NCBI GenBank assembly: GCA_973895155.1
Contig: OZ316894.1
Span: forward strand, 18,600,001 to 18,664,000
Length of the DNA stretch: 64,000 bases
Source of the DNA: Marsupella aquatica
Taxonomy: Eukaryota > Marchantiophyta
Reading direction: 5' to 3'
Shown: one piece after another, positions 34,244 through 45,945 of the stretch
How the letters are laid out: every line of letters starts with the position of its first letter
Numbering within the stretch: the stretch's first letter is position 1
Notes under the pieces: generated by a model
The model's input: only the letters and a program-made list of their open reading frames with translations
The model's database searches: none
Told to the model about the DNA's origin: nothing
Position numbers and translations under genes: made by a program

Positions 34244-35284
34244 ATGAATTATGACTTCGAAGGAGAATACCACTCTCCCAGAAATATCATTGATGACCCC
34301 TGGTATGGGCGTCATCACACTGATGTCACAGAGTGTCACTACAGACCTGTGCCTAGCCATGCTTCCCAAGATGCAAATTCGCCAGTCCCCAGCTTCGATA
34401 GACGTGCCACAGATGTGACCCAGCAATTGCACTCACGGGCCAGCAGCCCTCTGCTAGACAATATCAACTATGGGAAAGTGAACACTGATGTTACACAGCA
34501 TTTGCAGGTCAGGGCACCGAAATTTGTAGACCCACGGGGAGGTCAACTGGAACCTTACTTTGGGGTTCAAGGGACAGACGTAACCAACTATAAGATCTGT
34601 CCTATTCAGAGCATACAGGGTCCCACATTAACAGACTTCATGCACCCACTTGGAAAACACCGCCCATTCCCCCTCACACAAATGTTTTTTCATGATGGCT
34701 CAAGGCCCAGATCTAGAAGTGCATCTCCCCACAGATCATGTAATGAAGCAAGCCAACGACAGCAAGCTCGACACGCATGCCCACCACCAGGATCATATAA
34801 TGAAGCAAGCCCACCACAGCAACCTCGACAACAATACCCAGCTCGAGGATCCAGAAGTCCTTCAAGGGAACTCCCAAATACAGATATCCCAGGCCCACCC
34901 CCACTCTCTCGGAATAGGTCCAAAAGTCCCTCGAAGGGCCGACATAGGTCCAGAAGTCCCAAAGAAAGTAAGCAATCGGACTCACCTAGGCATGGAAGTC
35001 CAACGAAGAGCAAAAACTCTAAACATAGGTCCAGGAGCCGCCAAAGATCTCCACCTCCGCAAAGTCTCCAGCAATACATCCCTACGCGACTCCTCAACTG
35101 CAGTGTTGGGTGCGAATTGTGTCCACCTTGTCCTGCATGCCAAGAGCTGCTAGATTCAGGATACGGACGGGAATTATCGAATGGAGCAAGCAGTCACTGT
35201 CAATTCCATGGTAACTCACCATGCCCCGTGCAGTCAGGTTTCCCTTGTTATGGGATGCGTCCATGGGGCCCTCCACAGCACTAG
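34244..35284 (+). CDS. RS-rich protein with four TDVT motifs
   Basis: I do not recognise this 346-residue single-exon ORF as a family. Residues 1-120 carry TDVT four times (26, 56, 81, 111), spaced 30, 25 and 30, each in an aromatic/Gln/His-rich context. Residues 152-272 are an Arg/Ser-Pro domain (RSRSASPHRS, RNRSKSPSKGRHRSRSP, KHRSRSRQRSPPP), which suggests a nuclear, SR-kinase-phosphorylated protein. It includes a duplicated NEAS..QQ.R unit. The tail has a cysteine knot-like run CSVGCELCPPCPACQ (286-300) and three further Cys. There is no RNA-recognition motif, so it is not a classic SR splicing factor. The start ATG has a good context (ACCATGA). Confidence 0.6.
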   Translation: MNYDFEGEYHSPRNIIDDPWYGRHHTDVTECHYRPVPSHASQDANSPVPSFDRRATDVTQQLHSRASSPLLDNINYGKVNTDVTQHLQVRAPKFVDPRGGQLEPYFGVQGTDVTNYKICPIQSIQGPTLTDFMHPLGKHRPFPLTQMFFHDGSRPRSRSASPHRSCNEASQRQQARHACPPPGSYNEASPPQQPRQQYPARGSRSPSRELPNTDIPGPPPLSRNRSKSPSKGRHRSRSPKESKQSDSPRHGSPTKSKNSKHRSRSRQRSPPPQSLQQYIPTRLLNCSVGCELCPPCPACQELLDSGYGRELSNGASSHCQFHGNSPCPVQSGFPCYGMRPWGPPQH

Positions 35285-36162
35285 CTTTCCAAGCTGCCCC
35301 CAAACTGCTCAACAGAAGGATATGGATCATACCCAAGGACTGGTACTAGTTGATCATTAGTAACAAATGTCACCGTCCGTGCCTGATGAAGACTCAGATC
35401 CTACCTAGAACTTCGAAATGACTGAGAATTTGTGGAAAGACAACTTTCTGTGAGTTTGCCTCATTTGAAAATCAAATCTTGGGTGCAGTGTTTCTGTAGC
35501 AGTATTTCGACTCATTCTGCTGAAGGTTCTAGGATTTTGCTCTTGGAATAGTGGACATGTCTAAGTAGTAAGAGTCGCAGGGCATCACAGATGATCCATT
35601 TTCTAGAGTATTGTTGGTTTCGATGCTCATCCGTGAGGCTGAGGTAATAACTGGAGTTCTTGAGAATTCTGCCTAATTTTTGGTATTCGAAAGTTTCCTG
35701 TGAGATACAAAATCCATCTGTCATGATTGAAGGATAGTTTACAAACTCGTTTACGAGAGACGCTCCAAAGGAACTACCTACCATGAAGAGGCCCCTCAAA
35801 CTATCTTATCAATGTTCCGAGACAATATAGAATCGCTCCTGGACGGCGTCCGGTGACTAAGGGGAAGAATTTCCATTGTGAGCCGGTCCCATACTGGAAA
35901 AGTCGATCAAATTGCAACATGAGGGTCGCACATACCTGGGGATCGACACGTACTGTACATCTAAAACGCATTCGAGTCTGGATCATTGTTATTAACAGAT
36001 GAGACCTTACTTGGTAAGAAGGATCCATACGATTCTGCAAAACTCGAGACAATATCGATGTGATGTTCTAACCTGAACAATTAATAAGGAGATGTCGTTG
36101 CTGAGAGACTGGATCAATCCTAGGTGATGCATTGGTTGTGAAATTAGTTCAAGAAAAGATGT
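35285..36162. other. Spacer between RS-rich gene and second BAG gene
   Basis: Convergent 3' ends meet here. Short minus-strand frames (35512-35799, 35801-36052) show no known motif. Nothing further is supported. Confidence 0.45.
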
Positions 36163-38256
36163 TCAATAGCTACAGATTGATGGTTGCGGTGTTCGGAGGC
36201 TGGTCCTTCCCTGTGGAGGAGTTCTAGGCTTGCTTCTAACCCTAGACTTACTACTGTGGTGAGCGTGATGATACTTCCCGGACAAGTTCGTCTTACTAAT
36301 TCTCCTGCACGATTGCAGCTTGGTTTCTAGCTCGTCTAATCTGTGATTGATGTTGTGGATGGTTGTAGCGTGTAGCTGGTTACGTATCATGACATCGCTT
36401 AGTAATTTTTGCAGCGATTCATTCTCGTCCTCTATTGTAAAAATTAAATCCTGGTGGTTGCTCTCCTCAACCTCCAGAAGTTGGTCTGCTGACTGGCAAC
36501 GTCTTGGAGCACGATCTGTGGTGAAGGGAACCTGTGGAGGTTTTTCAATTCCCGCTTTTGGGATTCTGCCTTCAACGGTCTGTCCGTAATCGTGATTTCC
36601 GTCGTGGTTTGATTCTTTGTCGCTGTCCGAAACTCGTACGGTCAGCTTCCTTGGAGAGTTTGGATGATGGACTTCAGCAGGCTGTCTATTTAGCTTTCTG
36701 AGAAAAAACAAGTAGTCCTCTTGCAAGGAATTGAATCTCAACTGCAGAGAGCTGTTCGTTGATATTCTTGCCAAATCGTCTTGTTGATGCTTCATTCGGG
36801 TGTGCTTTTCTTGAATAGACCAATCCCTCGAGTACCCCTCGTCTCTAAATTTGCTCACAGCGCAGGAAAACTCACACATTCTGCTGTTTTCAGAACGAGT
36901 GATAGCAGAACTTTCGTTTGGTTGGTACAAGTTGTTTTGTACAAGCATCCACTCTTTGTGATTCTTCACGTCAATGGTTCTAATTTTCATTCTAGCGTGT
37001 TGTTCTTCAGGTTTCTCTAAGTCTTCACACAATTGGCCATTTTTTGGTTCAGTTTCATCCACGATAATGTTTGCCTCGTAGGCTTCGTTCCATACAACTT
37101 TTTCCCAGTCTTCACCGAGCTGCTTCAACAAATCTGATACCCATTTCGCCATGTTTGTGCTTGATGCTTGATCCGTATGATGCAATAGCAGAGTATTTAA
37201 TTTTAGCGGGAAGGATAGTCCGGGGTAGAAGTCTAAGCCATTCTTCTTTAGTGTTGATGGACCGGAATCGATGAGGGATTCAGTTCAGGTAGGCAGCGGT
37301 GCTCTGTTACAAAATTGCTTCCCTGCTAGTACTCGCTTCGTCTGGATCGGGCTCCGTCCTAGTTATTTGTGTCAAGGAGCTGCAAGTTTCAACGGTGTCA
37401 TCGCAAAATTGATTGATGGCCGGAAGCTCTGTCGGCGGGTCTGTCGGTAGAGTTGTGCCTGTGCCGTTGGCGGTACTGCTGCCGAATTTCCACTTTGCCT
37501 CCTCAGAGTCATCAGCGGCATACATGTGCCACATGATCTCTTGATCTTCATCAATTGACAAGTTTTGAGCAGCGGATCGCAAGACGTCCACCTCGCAAGT
37601 ACTGCCGGTGGGCAAAGCATCTAGTTCGTCCTGGAGATTGATCACCTCTTTAGTCGCACATTTACGAATCTCGCTGACAGAAGGATCCTGTGCACCCTGT
37701 CCAACACTTAATAAACAAGTTTAGTCCTTCAGGACAGCGGAAGCCGCCTCCACCTTCGATAGCATATCCGAGCTTAATGGCCTACAGTACCGAACGTAAG
37801 TATTACTAGTGAAAACAGTTTCAAATGTACCATGATCTTGCAATTAGTCTGGTCAAGCTACCTTCCGACGAATGTTGGTCATATCGTGAGACTTTGAGAA
37901 CGCTCATATAAGAGTGTGAGTTTTGCGATAATTAGTAACAGAGAGTTCGCGAGAATCAATCTGGTAGTGAAATTCTGCGATAATTGATCTTATTGTGGGA
38001 GGTTCGGAGAAGGTAGAATGTTTACCTGAATGCCTTCCAACTGGAACAGCAGATTTATGATACTCTCGGTGAGCTTCACCTTCTCGTGGGAAGTCCGTCG
38101 AGCATATTCCTTGAAATCGGCATCAGAAATTTGCGCTTTAAGCTCCCTGAATTTCGACTTTACCGGCTCTGTTCTCCGAACCAAATATCCTCTGAACCAC
38201 GATTGAATGAGGAGAGCGGCTACCTCTACAGACATCTGTGCCTTCCTGCACTTCAT
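36163..38256 (-). CDS. BAG-domain co-chaperone with IQ motif, second copy (three exons)
   Basis: Paralog of the gene at 18637-20682. Exon 1 (38026-38256) has the IQ motif AALLIQSWFRGYLVRR and the first half of the BAG domain. Exon 2 (37333-37696) begins GAQDPSVSEIRKCATKEVIN and completes the domain. Exon 3 (36163-37232) holds a Lys/Glu-rich region, a coiled coil (DENESLQKLLSDVMIRNQLH) like that of the paralog, and a basic tail. The total is 554 residues. Intron 1 has clear GT-AG ends in phase 0 inside the BAG domain. The exon 2/3 junction is my best phase-consistent choice (GT at 37332-37331, AG at 37234-37233) and is less certain; without it exon 2 would end at a TAA at 37309. The ATG used is the first after an in-frame TGA. 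The paralog's N-terminal ~185 residues are decayed here. Confidence 0.78.
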
Positions 38257-38880
38257 GGTTGAATCTCTTTCTCAGACTTCTGTGATACTCCACATTTTCT
38301 TACTTTCATTCTCATTACTGTGCTTGTCGTTGCATATTATATGAATAGAGATGGCATGGAAAGATTCGGTCGAAAAGACTTCATGGGCAGACCTGCCTTC
38401 AGGCACAACTTGTTCGGCGAATCGGCATTATTACAGAAGATAAGCAACAGGGGAATGAAACTAGCAGACGCGGGTAGAGCATTACCAATTTTTCAAAATG
38501 CAACCGCGTGTTGCTCAAAGTTGGTGGCGAAGGCTGCTGCTGCTGCTGAATCGTCATGCCTACAAACAGTCCGAAAATGTCCTGGACATTCTGGCCCATT
38601 GCTGAGAGCTATCCTTCCCTCAGGCATTGCAGGTGTCGTTGGGCCTTCCAGAGCAAGTGCCTCTCCCTTCGGAACTGGATAACACTCCTCCGCACCAAAA
38701 GTACGAACAGATACAATGATAGTTGACGGCATCTGAGCGGTAGGCAGTAGCGCACGTTGCATCCATGGGTAGGGCGGGAACTTTAGATGAATGTACACCG
38801 ACGAAAGAGATTCACCAAATGGATGGCAGCGGTATGCGTAGTTTTATTGTTCCCCAATACTACGCCTCCTCCCAATTGCT
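38257..38880 (-). pseudogene. Decayed 5' part of second BAG gene
   Basis: Upstream of exon 1 the minus strand still resembles the N-terminal region of the first BAG gene. ATTGGGAGG.GG.GTAG and CCATCCATTTGGTG (coding YR..PFG) are near 38825-38880. An ISI.II-like stretch directly precedes the IQ region and is cut by a TGA seven codons before the Met of exon 1. Other frames shift between these islands. Either part is now intron or leader, or the coding sequence was lost. Confidence 0.6.
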
Positions 38881-41800
38881 ATTGAGGAAAATGTTGATGT
38901 GTCGACCTCGAGCCTTCCATACTCCAAGCAACTTAGACGGCCCTAGTAAGCTTGGAATGCGAAACGTGCCCACCGCAGGACTGGCGTGGAATCTAATGTG
39001 CTAGTATCGATCATACCATCTCGCACTGAGAGCACAACAAGTTTGCTTTCACGTGAGAAAGAACTGTCTGCTTGGGCAATACATGGAGGAGATCGAATAT
39101 TAGGCTATTGAAAACAAGACACATAGAACTTTCTGAACCGTCCGAAGATTTCGAGGACCAGTGGAAACTGCCTAGGGGTTCGCTTGCTAGGAGCGCAGAG
39201 AATCCTATTGGGTTGTTCATCATATATGTGGCGTCTAGCTACGATTCACTCTCTAGAACAACACCGTCAAGCTGTGGCTCTTTATAGTACGTTAGTTTAT
39301 ACACATACAGAGATATAGAGAACCTGGCAAACTAGGCCCACCATCCGAGAATAAAAGACAACGTTTCGTACACTCCGCGCGAATCTCTTCGTTAACCGTC
39401 AGTGTATCGTCATCAAACCTGTGCACCACTTTTATCGGGCGACTCTAACTTACGAGATATAGCTTTCCTTCTTTACGGCAGAACGTGTGTTTCAATGGAA
39501 TAGACAAATTTTCTCAGTATCCGATATTCTGGGATCGAGAAATGCTCGATCGACTCGCAATAAACTATGTAGAATGATGAGTAACATCAACGTCTACACT
39601 GATTAGTTATGGTCAACCCTAAACAGATTTCTAGCGTTACGTGTTAGTTCCCCTAAAATCAATCGAGATCTGTATTCCTGGATTATATCTCATAATAAGA
39701 ACGGAAACGAAAACTTGGAGGAGATCGAGCGCATCACAAGAAATAACACTCTTTTGGTTGGCCTGAGCTGCTTCTACAAAGTTCAATTTGTCTATGCACT
39801 TAAGAGTGTCACGATGGCAAGGTTCTGGTATCTAGAAATGGATCTAGGAATTACAACAAACTTGGTGAAATGACGTTCAAGACCGAACAAGAATTACAGG
39901 CTTCGCAAATTGAATGACCGACCGATACAACTGATGAATATCGAAGAAGTCTGCAACCTGGTCATTTATGGCAATGAGAATCGAGATTGTTGTCCGTTTC
40001 CGTCTCGATCTATTGTAGGTAAGAAGCCTTTCAGATCGATCGACCTTAGTTCTGTAGAGATTCTTCCCCAGGACGCTTGCATATTCAGCTTCCTTGTATA
40101 CTGGAGGATATGATTCACTGTGGACCTTGTCTACATTTGCCACATCCTCAACTGGATAGTTTACCATCCATCAAAGTGAGACCTGCAGTCGTTCCAAGGA
40201 AATGTACTGAGTGAAGGATAATCTTTCATGTATCCAAATGAATCCTGTAGGCATTGAAAAAGGCTGAGTGACTGTGGAACAATCTCGTCGTTTCCTGACG
40301 AAGGTTCTGCTGCCTAAACCAGAAAATTGCAATGAGTTGCACCTGATGCAGACTACGGCCAGCTGATGGTGAAGGGCATCGACGAGGGCTGGTGAGAAGT
40401 GAATCACATTGTATTTCTAGGGGACTGCTCGAGCCTAATGTTGCACGAGTCACAGGTGTTCTAGATTCGGCATTCGCTTCCTGCAGATGTGTTCCGACGT
40501 ACGTGTTGGAAATCGTCAGATGAGTATGATTTCTTCACCATCGCTGTTCATAATACGGGGATGAATATGACGGCGCAGAGAGACATGTTGCCCTGAGCGT
40601 CTTAAAATACTCCAACAATCCAACATGCTGGACGTCCACACGCTAATTGTATTTTCCGTTTATATAAGCACATCGCAACCAGTTCATTCGAGCGTGGAAT
40701 TTTTTTAGATAGATAAATCTCCTGCTGGAAAAGCTGAGATTACTAGACATTGAAAAGCTCTTGGAGCCAGGTCCGTCCGAAATTCTAAACATGACAGAAT
40801 AAAACATACGATCTCGAAACCACGGTGAGATCGGTCAGTCGATGTCTGCTCAGGTCTGCTGCCTATCGATCGAAAAGACATACTGCTCACTACTCTTTGG
40901 CACGATCCAAGGACAGCTCTCGGGCAGACCTTCCCCGAGGGATCTATGGTGATCTGTAATAGGTGAACTACTGAAACAGTTGACGTTCGACAGTACGAAA
41001 CCATGCCCGGTAAATATTTGTCACAGGAGCGTCTGATGATCTACTTTTGTACCGAAATTCGATTCTGTCAAGTTGCTCCAAACCTTCGAAAAGCAACTCA
41101 ACCGAACCGTCGTTATCAGTACACTGGACAGAACCATACGGTACTGAAAGCCAAATTATACGCGCCAAGGAATTGCCAAGGCGTTCATACTGTAGGCATT
41201 GATGTTCTGTTTCGGATTGTCATTCATTGTATTACTTGTTCAGTGCTTACAATTTATCTCATTCACTTGGTTGCTTGTACCAAATTAATGCCGTTCGAAA
41301 GCTGGCCAAGACAGATGCCTCCGGAATATAGAATGTTAGAGTTCGATAAGAAGACTCCACATGATTATTTCTGAGGACTACTGATATGATTTAGAGTTCA
41401 GGAGATTGCGCTTCTAGCCTGAAATCGTTTGCCACAATCTCCTCGTCAATTGTGAAAAACTACCGTCTGCTCGATTTAATGTACCTAATTTCAGAGAGGA
41501 GCGGAGATTGTCATTACATGTAAATATGACATTCGTAGTGTTTTTCGCCCGACGGACGTTGATCTCGAGACAGATAAGAGTGCAACTCTCATTTAAAGAC
41601 TGTCAATTCGCCATGGAATCGCAGTAACTGGCACGAGCTTCAATACAGTCATTGGTTTAAAAATAGTCCCAAACGGATTCTTCTCGAAAGCACAGATTTC
41701 GACAATGGATGACCCGCATCAACTTGACAGTATCCTAACCTGGCATTCGCACAATCATCCCTTCATGCCACATTTCTTGCTACCGAAATGTCAAAGCTGT

Positions 41801-42030
41801 GTCCATTCTCATGGACCATCCACATTGGAAAGGATAGATTCCTATATGTTCTGGGTCCCAGATTGAGTTGCAATACCGCAATTGGACTTCTGGTCAATGT
41901 CAAGCTGCTTTGAGGGATTGGCTGGCTTTGGGACACGAGGGCTGTTGCTTCCTGGCTCCTGTGGATGGATGGAAGACGCCTCACTGTTGTGAACCAAAGG
42001 AACTAAATACATACCAAGCAACGATTCAAG
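38881..42030. other. Intergenic region, no gene recognised
   Basis: No family motif. The longest frame is 41003-41374 (123 codons, one hydrophobic segment) and remains unproven. A TATA-like TTTATATAAGC is near 40660, without an obvious gene behind it. Confidence 0.45.
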
Positions 42031-42912
42031 ATGATGAGCCGTACCCTAAAATCTTGCACGGTGCTCCTCTTCGGGTCCACCGTGGTCGCTTACACCATCT
42101 ACGAAACTGCAGATTGGCTGCTCCGGACACACAAAGAGTGGTGCCATCGTCAGTGTCACCCATCGCGCTCTGTAACAGCAGCAGATCATGGAGCAAAACC
42201 GCTGCCTCGCGAAGAGGCATCCAGATATTCAAGTCTCAAGAAGCGTGTCCAACGGGTGTGTCCCAGACGCAGTCAAGTCCAGAGGGTTGAAGTCGGGCAT
42301 GCAGTTGACGGTCCTCTCAATGTGGCAAATCCTCCACAAAGGTCGAAGCTCTGCAAATCCTGTCAGCGGATTGCCCGAAGCTTGTGTTGTTGCTTCTACT
42401 TGTGCAGCTTGAGAGAGGACGAGCCAGAGGAGACAGGGGCAGGCATTGAGCGGCAAAATCAGAGTAGAGAGATTGAGATTCAAGATCAGAGGCGAAAGAT
42501 TGAGAGGCACGATCAGAGGGCTAGGGAGAATGTTGCGGAGGGTCTAGAGGGGGAGATAACAATCATTCCATTCGAGCAAAAGGAGGCAGAGAAGCAGAGG
42601 GGTAACGAGGATCCACGACAACCACGGAGGAGGAAGAGCGCAAGAGCCATAGCTCATGAGCGGCTGCAAAAGGAGAGGGCAGAGGAAAGATTGAAGGACA
42701 CTGTTTATTTGAGCTTGACGAGGATTGTGTATTCCTTAGTAGGGGGCACCATTGTAGCCTTGACAATGTTTCGTGGTTGTACTACGAGATGGTCGATCAT
42801 TGCCCTTGGGGCTGGATTAGGATTGGGTTTGTCACTGAGGGACGCATCAAATGTCCTCGAAGAATCAACACATGCTCTGCCAATCCCAAATGTTGTTGGA
42901 TTAACATCTTAA
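42031..42912 (+). CDS. Long protein with C-terminal Mic10-like domain
   Basis: This is a single 293-codon frame. Residues 8-25 form a hydrophobic helix after a short basic start (possible membrane anchor). Residues 37-125 are basic and Cys-rich (KLCKSCQR, LCCCFYLC). Residues 128-222 are a highly charged Arg/Glu/Gln helix, and 223-278 match both helices of Mic10: RIVYSLVGGTIVALTMFR, TTRW, then GAGLGLG. By hand, 26 of 40 residues equal the Mic10 at 28583 over this core. Ordinary Mic10 is 80-100 residues, so a 220-residue extension is unusual. The last ~17 codons are the first unit of the tandem repeat that follows. Localisation to the inner mitochondrial membrane is inference. Confidence 0.78.
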   Translation: MMSRTLKSCTVLLFGSTVVAYTIYETADWLLRTHKEWCHRQCHPSRSVTAADHGAKPLPREEASRYSSLKKRVQRVCPRRSQVQRVEVGHAVDGPLNVANPPQRSKLCKSCQRIARSLCCCFYLCSLREDEPEETGAGIERQNQSREIEIQDQRRKIERHDQRARENVAEGLEGEITIIPFEQKEAEKQRGNEDPRQPRRRKSARAIAHERLQKERAEERLKDTVYLSLTRIVYSLVGGTIVALTMFRGCTTRWSIIALGAGLGLGLSLRDASNVLEESTHALPIPNVVGLTS

Positions 42913-43370
42913 ATCAAACGAGTGCCCCTTTGTCATTGACCCACATAATCTATCAATTTCAAGGGACTGAAGAATCAACAGATGCTGTGTCAATCCCAAA
43001 TGTTGGATTTTCATTTTAATCAAACGAGTGCCCCTTTGTCATTGACCCACATAATATATCAATTTCAAGGGACTGAAGAATCAACAGATGTTGTGTCAAT
43101 CCCAAATGTTGGATTTTCATCTTAATCAAACAAGTGCCCCTTTGGCATTGACCCACATAATAATATATCAATTTCAAGGGACTGAAGAATCAACAGATGC
43201 CTGTCAATCCCAAATGTTGGATTTTCATCTTAGTCAAACGAGTGCCCCTTTGTCATTGACACACATAATAATATATCAATTTCAAGGGACTGAAAATCAA
43301 CAGATGCTCTGTCAATCCCAAATGTTGTATTTTAATTAATCAAACGAGTGCTCCTTTGTCATTGTATAGG
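42859..43370 (+). repeat. ~108-bp tandem array made from the gene's 3' end
   Basis: Five units start at 42859, 42969, 43075, 43184 and 43292 with GAAGAATCAACAGATGCT or close variants. Each includes CAATCCCAAATGTTG, AATCAAACGAGTGCCCCTTT and ATATCAATTTCAAGGGACTG. Unit 1 is the coding end plus stop codon and 3' flank of the Mic10-like gene; units 2-5 are downstream copies. Confidence 0.9.
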
Positions 43371-44699
43371 GTAATAACTGTTTGGTTTGGTCTGGGGTTA
43401 TTAGTCTGTAATAATTGTGACCAAAAAGTGAGTAAATGCTTTGTGACTAGCCAAAGTCAAACAAATTTTCTTTTATCTATGACAGAAGTGTTTATTGAGT
43501 TGCGCACAGAAATAAAAGGGCGCTTTTCATCCATATGGTTTCCTTTGAGTGGTTCATTATCACTAAAAAGTCCAGAGACAGCACAGACCAGGGCAGCCCA
43601 CAAAACAGGAATACGAGAACCCAATCATGAAGCCGTGATCAAATGAGTCTACTATATATTGCAGGATGCATATTTCGACGACTTGTGCAAGGCTATTGTC
43701 AAACGTTGACATAAGCTTGTTGAATTAAGAAATAAGTACTTGGATCCATATTATCTTACCTTCTATTGACATAGGGAGAAGGGAGTCACAAGCTTGGATG
43801 GGACAATGTCCTCAAGAAAACTTCAACTTCACCAAGGACAACAACAATAGTATGCAATTTATTTTTTTATAAATATTATGCAACCAAATTGACTTTGCTA
43901 CACTTGCAAAAATAGAGTAATTGTATCAAAAGTGTATTGAGATAAATCTGATTAGACTGGGCTCTGGGAACTGAATTCTAATCAAAAGCATAAAATATAC
44001 TGATGGAGGCACGCTGCCCCCATTCAAGTTCAATAGACAATGCAAATAAGATTACCTCTTTAACACTATAAGTCTTTAGTTAGTTTTTATTTCGGAAATG
44101 GTTTCCAAAACACCTTCTACAAGAGCTTTGCTTATGTATAGTAGCCAGGGCCAACTCTACCAGGCCCGTGACCAAAGGGGGTTTGGCGGGTCACATTAGG
44201 CTGAACTTAAAAGAGCAAATATTAAATATACTTACTTAAAACAAACAAAGTGAAACAGAATGAAAGAATGAAGTAAACACAAAAGGCAAATCATTAAATG
44301 TTCCCTAGTACATCTCCTCTGCCATCATAATCTGGCCTGAATACAAATATTGTATACAATACATTTGATTTTGTTTCGGTCTCTTTAGAACAAGAGAAAT
44401 TGTATAGAAGTCAAATATTGCAGTACACCATATATATTGCAGTCAGTATGTATTGGATTCCGTATATGTTGCAAACAAAAGTATCTTGGGGGACTTTTTT
44501 TGGTCTCCCGTCACATAGCTGAACATAGTTCAGCCAATTATCTAAGGGAGTCTATGGATCACGTAACCAGATCTCTAGTAGGGACACTCTGGTTGAGCAT
44601 AGCAAAGAGGCTCACTGTCATGACTATTGTTCAGTTGAGCATAGACGACATTCGTAACGGCAAGCTCATGAACCATCCAATGCACAATAGTCGACACAG

Positions 44700-44860
44700 A
44701 GAGATACGTGGTTCACCTCCACATGAGGCTACGTCCACGGGAACACACAAGAGCTTTACTGCATTCTAGACCGACCGACCATACCAAGCATCCACAACAC
44801 AAGCTCTCCCTATCTCTCAACTAGCTCCATAACAATGAGCCTAAGTTCCACCAGGGTCTG
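44700..44860. repeat. Fourth LTR-like copy
   Basis: ATACGTGGTTCACCTCCACA and GGCTACGTCCACGGGAACAC, then ACAAGCTCTCCCTATCTC, match the copy at 1829 closely. This pair is less diverged than the others. Confidence 0.7.
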
Positions 44861-45687
44861 GCATCAGCCCTGACTATATGCACAACAGCACTACCACTAA
44901 TATTAACTAAGTCCTAACCCGAGTCAACAAGACTAAGAGCAATATCTAACATGTTCAAATTAAACGAGATTGTTAAAATTTGAAAGTTGATGAGTGAAGA
45001 TCCATATGTACCTCAGCTCAAATAATGACATGTTGCATAATGACTTTGTTTCAAAATTTCTCTTTTTCTTCTCAACAAAGCATATATCTGAAAATTATTA
45101 CAGTAGTTAAATTGTGGGTTCACTACGAAAGCCAAGCTAAAGGTAATGTGGTAGTCTATCAATTTTTTAAAAATTTACTCTCCCCTGCCCATAGATGGAT
45201 CCATGGACTTCAGGCCTGTAGGGGTTGCTGCACGCAGCTCCAGAAGATCCAGTATAAATATATTGAAATAAGATTGCATTGAATGTCAAGGGATTTGCTC
45301 AATGTCATAATTAGTTGCTAAAAACCTTAAGTTGGGAAGTCTAGTGGGAAGTGCAAAGTGTGCAAAGGAATCTGAAAAAATTCTTTAAATTTTTCATTAA
45401 AACTAGAGGTATTAGAAAAGAACACTACAGTCTAGCATGTCTAATTGCAGGCTCCCGAAAAGACGCCCCAAGTTTGCACTTATCTAGAGTATGTGTAACA
45501 TGATAACTGCACAGGATAGCATTCATGCATTTCTCCATATGTGCATGGTTGCACTGCCCAATAAGTGCATGGGAATTGCTTGATATGCACTTCTTTATTT
45601 GTGTTGTCTGGCACACAGTCATCCTCATACTTAAGCTCTCATAGTGTTTGATTATCTAGATAAGTTCATGAAATTGCTTTATCAATG

Positions 45688-45945
45688 TAATTGTTTGCTA
45701 CACTTATGAAATTACTATGTTTGAGGACTATCTGGCCGGTTTGCACTTAACCACTAAATTACTATGTTCAGGACTACATGGCCGGTTTGTACTTGACCAT
45801 GAAATTAGTATGTTCAGGGTCTACATGGCCGGTTTGCACTTAACCATGAAATTACTATGTTCAGGGACTCCATGGCCGGTTTGCACTTAACCATGAAATT
45901 ACTATGTTCAGGGACTACATGGCGGGTTTGCACTTAACCACGGAA
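45688..45945. repeat. ~47-bp tandem repeat, five copies
   Basis: The word GGCCGGTTTGCACTTAACCA or a variant recurs at 45734, 45780, 45828, 45874 and 45921. Each is joined by ATGAAATTACTATGTTCAGG. Confidence 0.9.

Noticed and set aside
34650-35153. 167-codon overlapping frame inside the RS-rich gene, plus minus-strand frames there
   Set aside because: Low-complexity RS coding sequence keeps other frames open by composition; none shows a motif of its own.
42229-42766. Minus-strand frames opposite the Mic10-like gene
   Set aside because: Shadows of a strongly biased coding sequence; the plus frame carries the domain.
45688-45945. CRISPR-like array
   Set aside because: The whole unit repeats with no unique spacers, and the genome is eukaryotic; it is a plain minisatellite.
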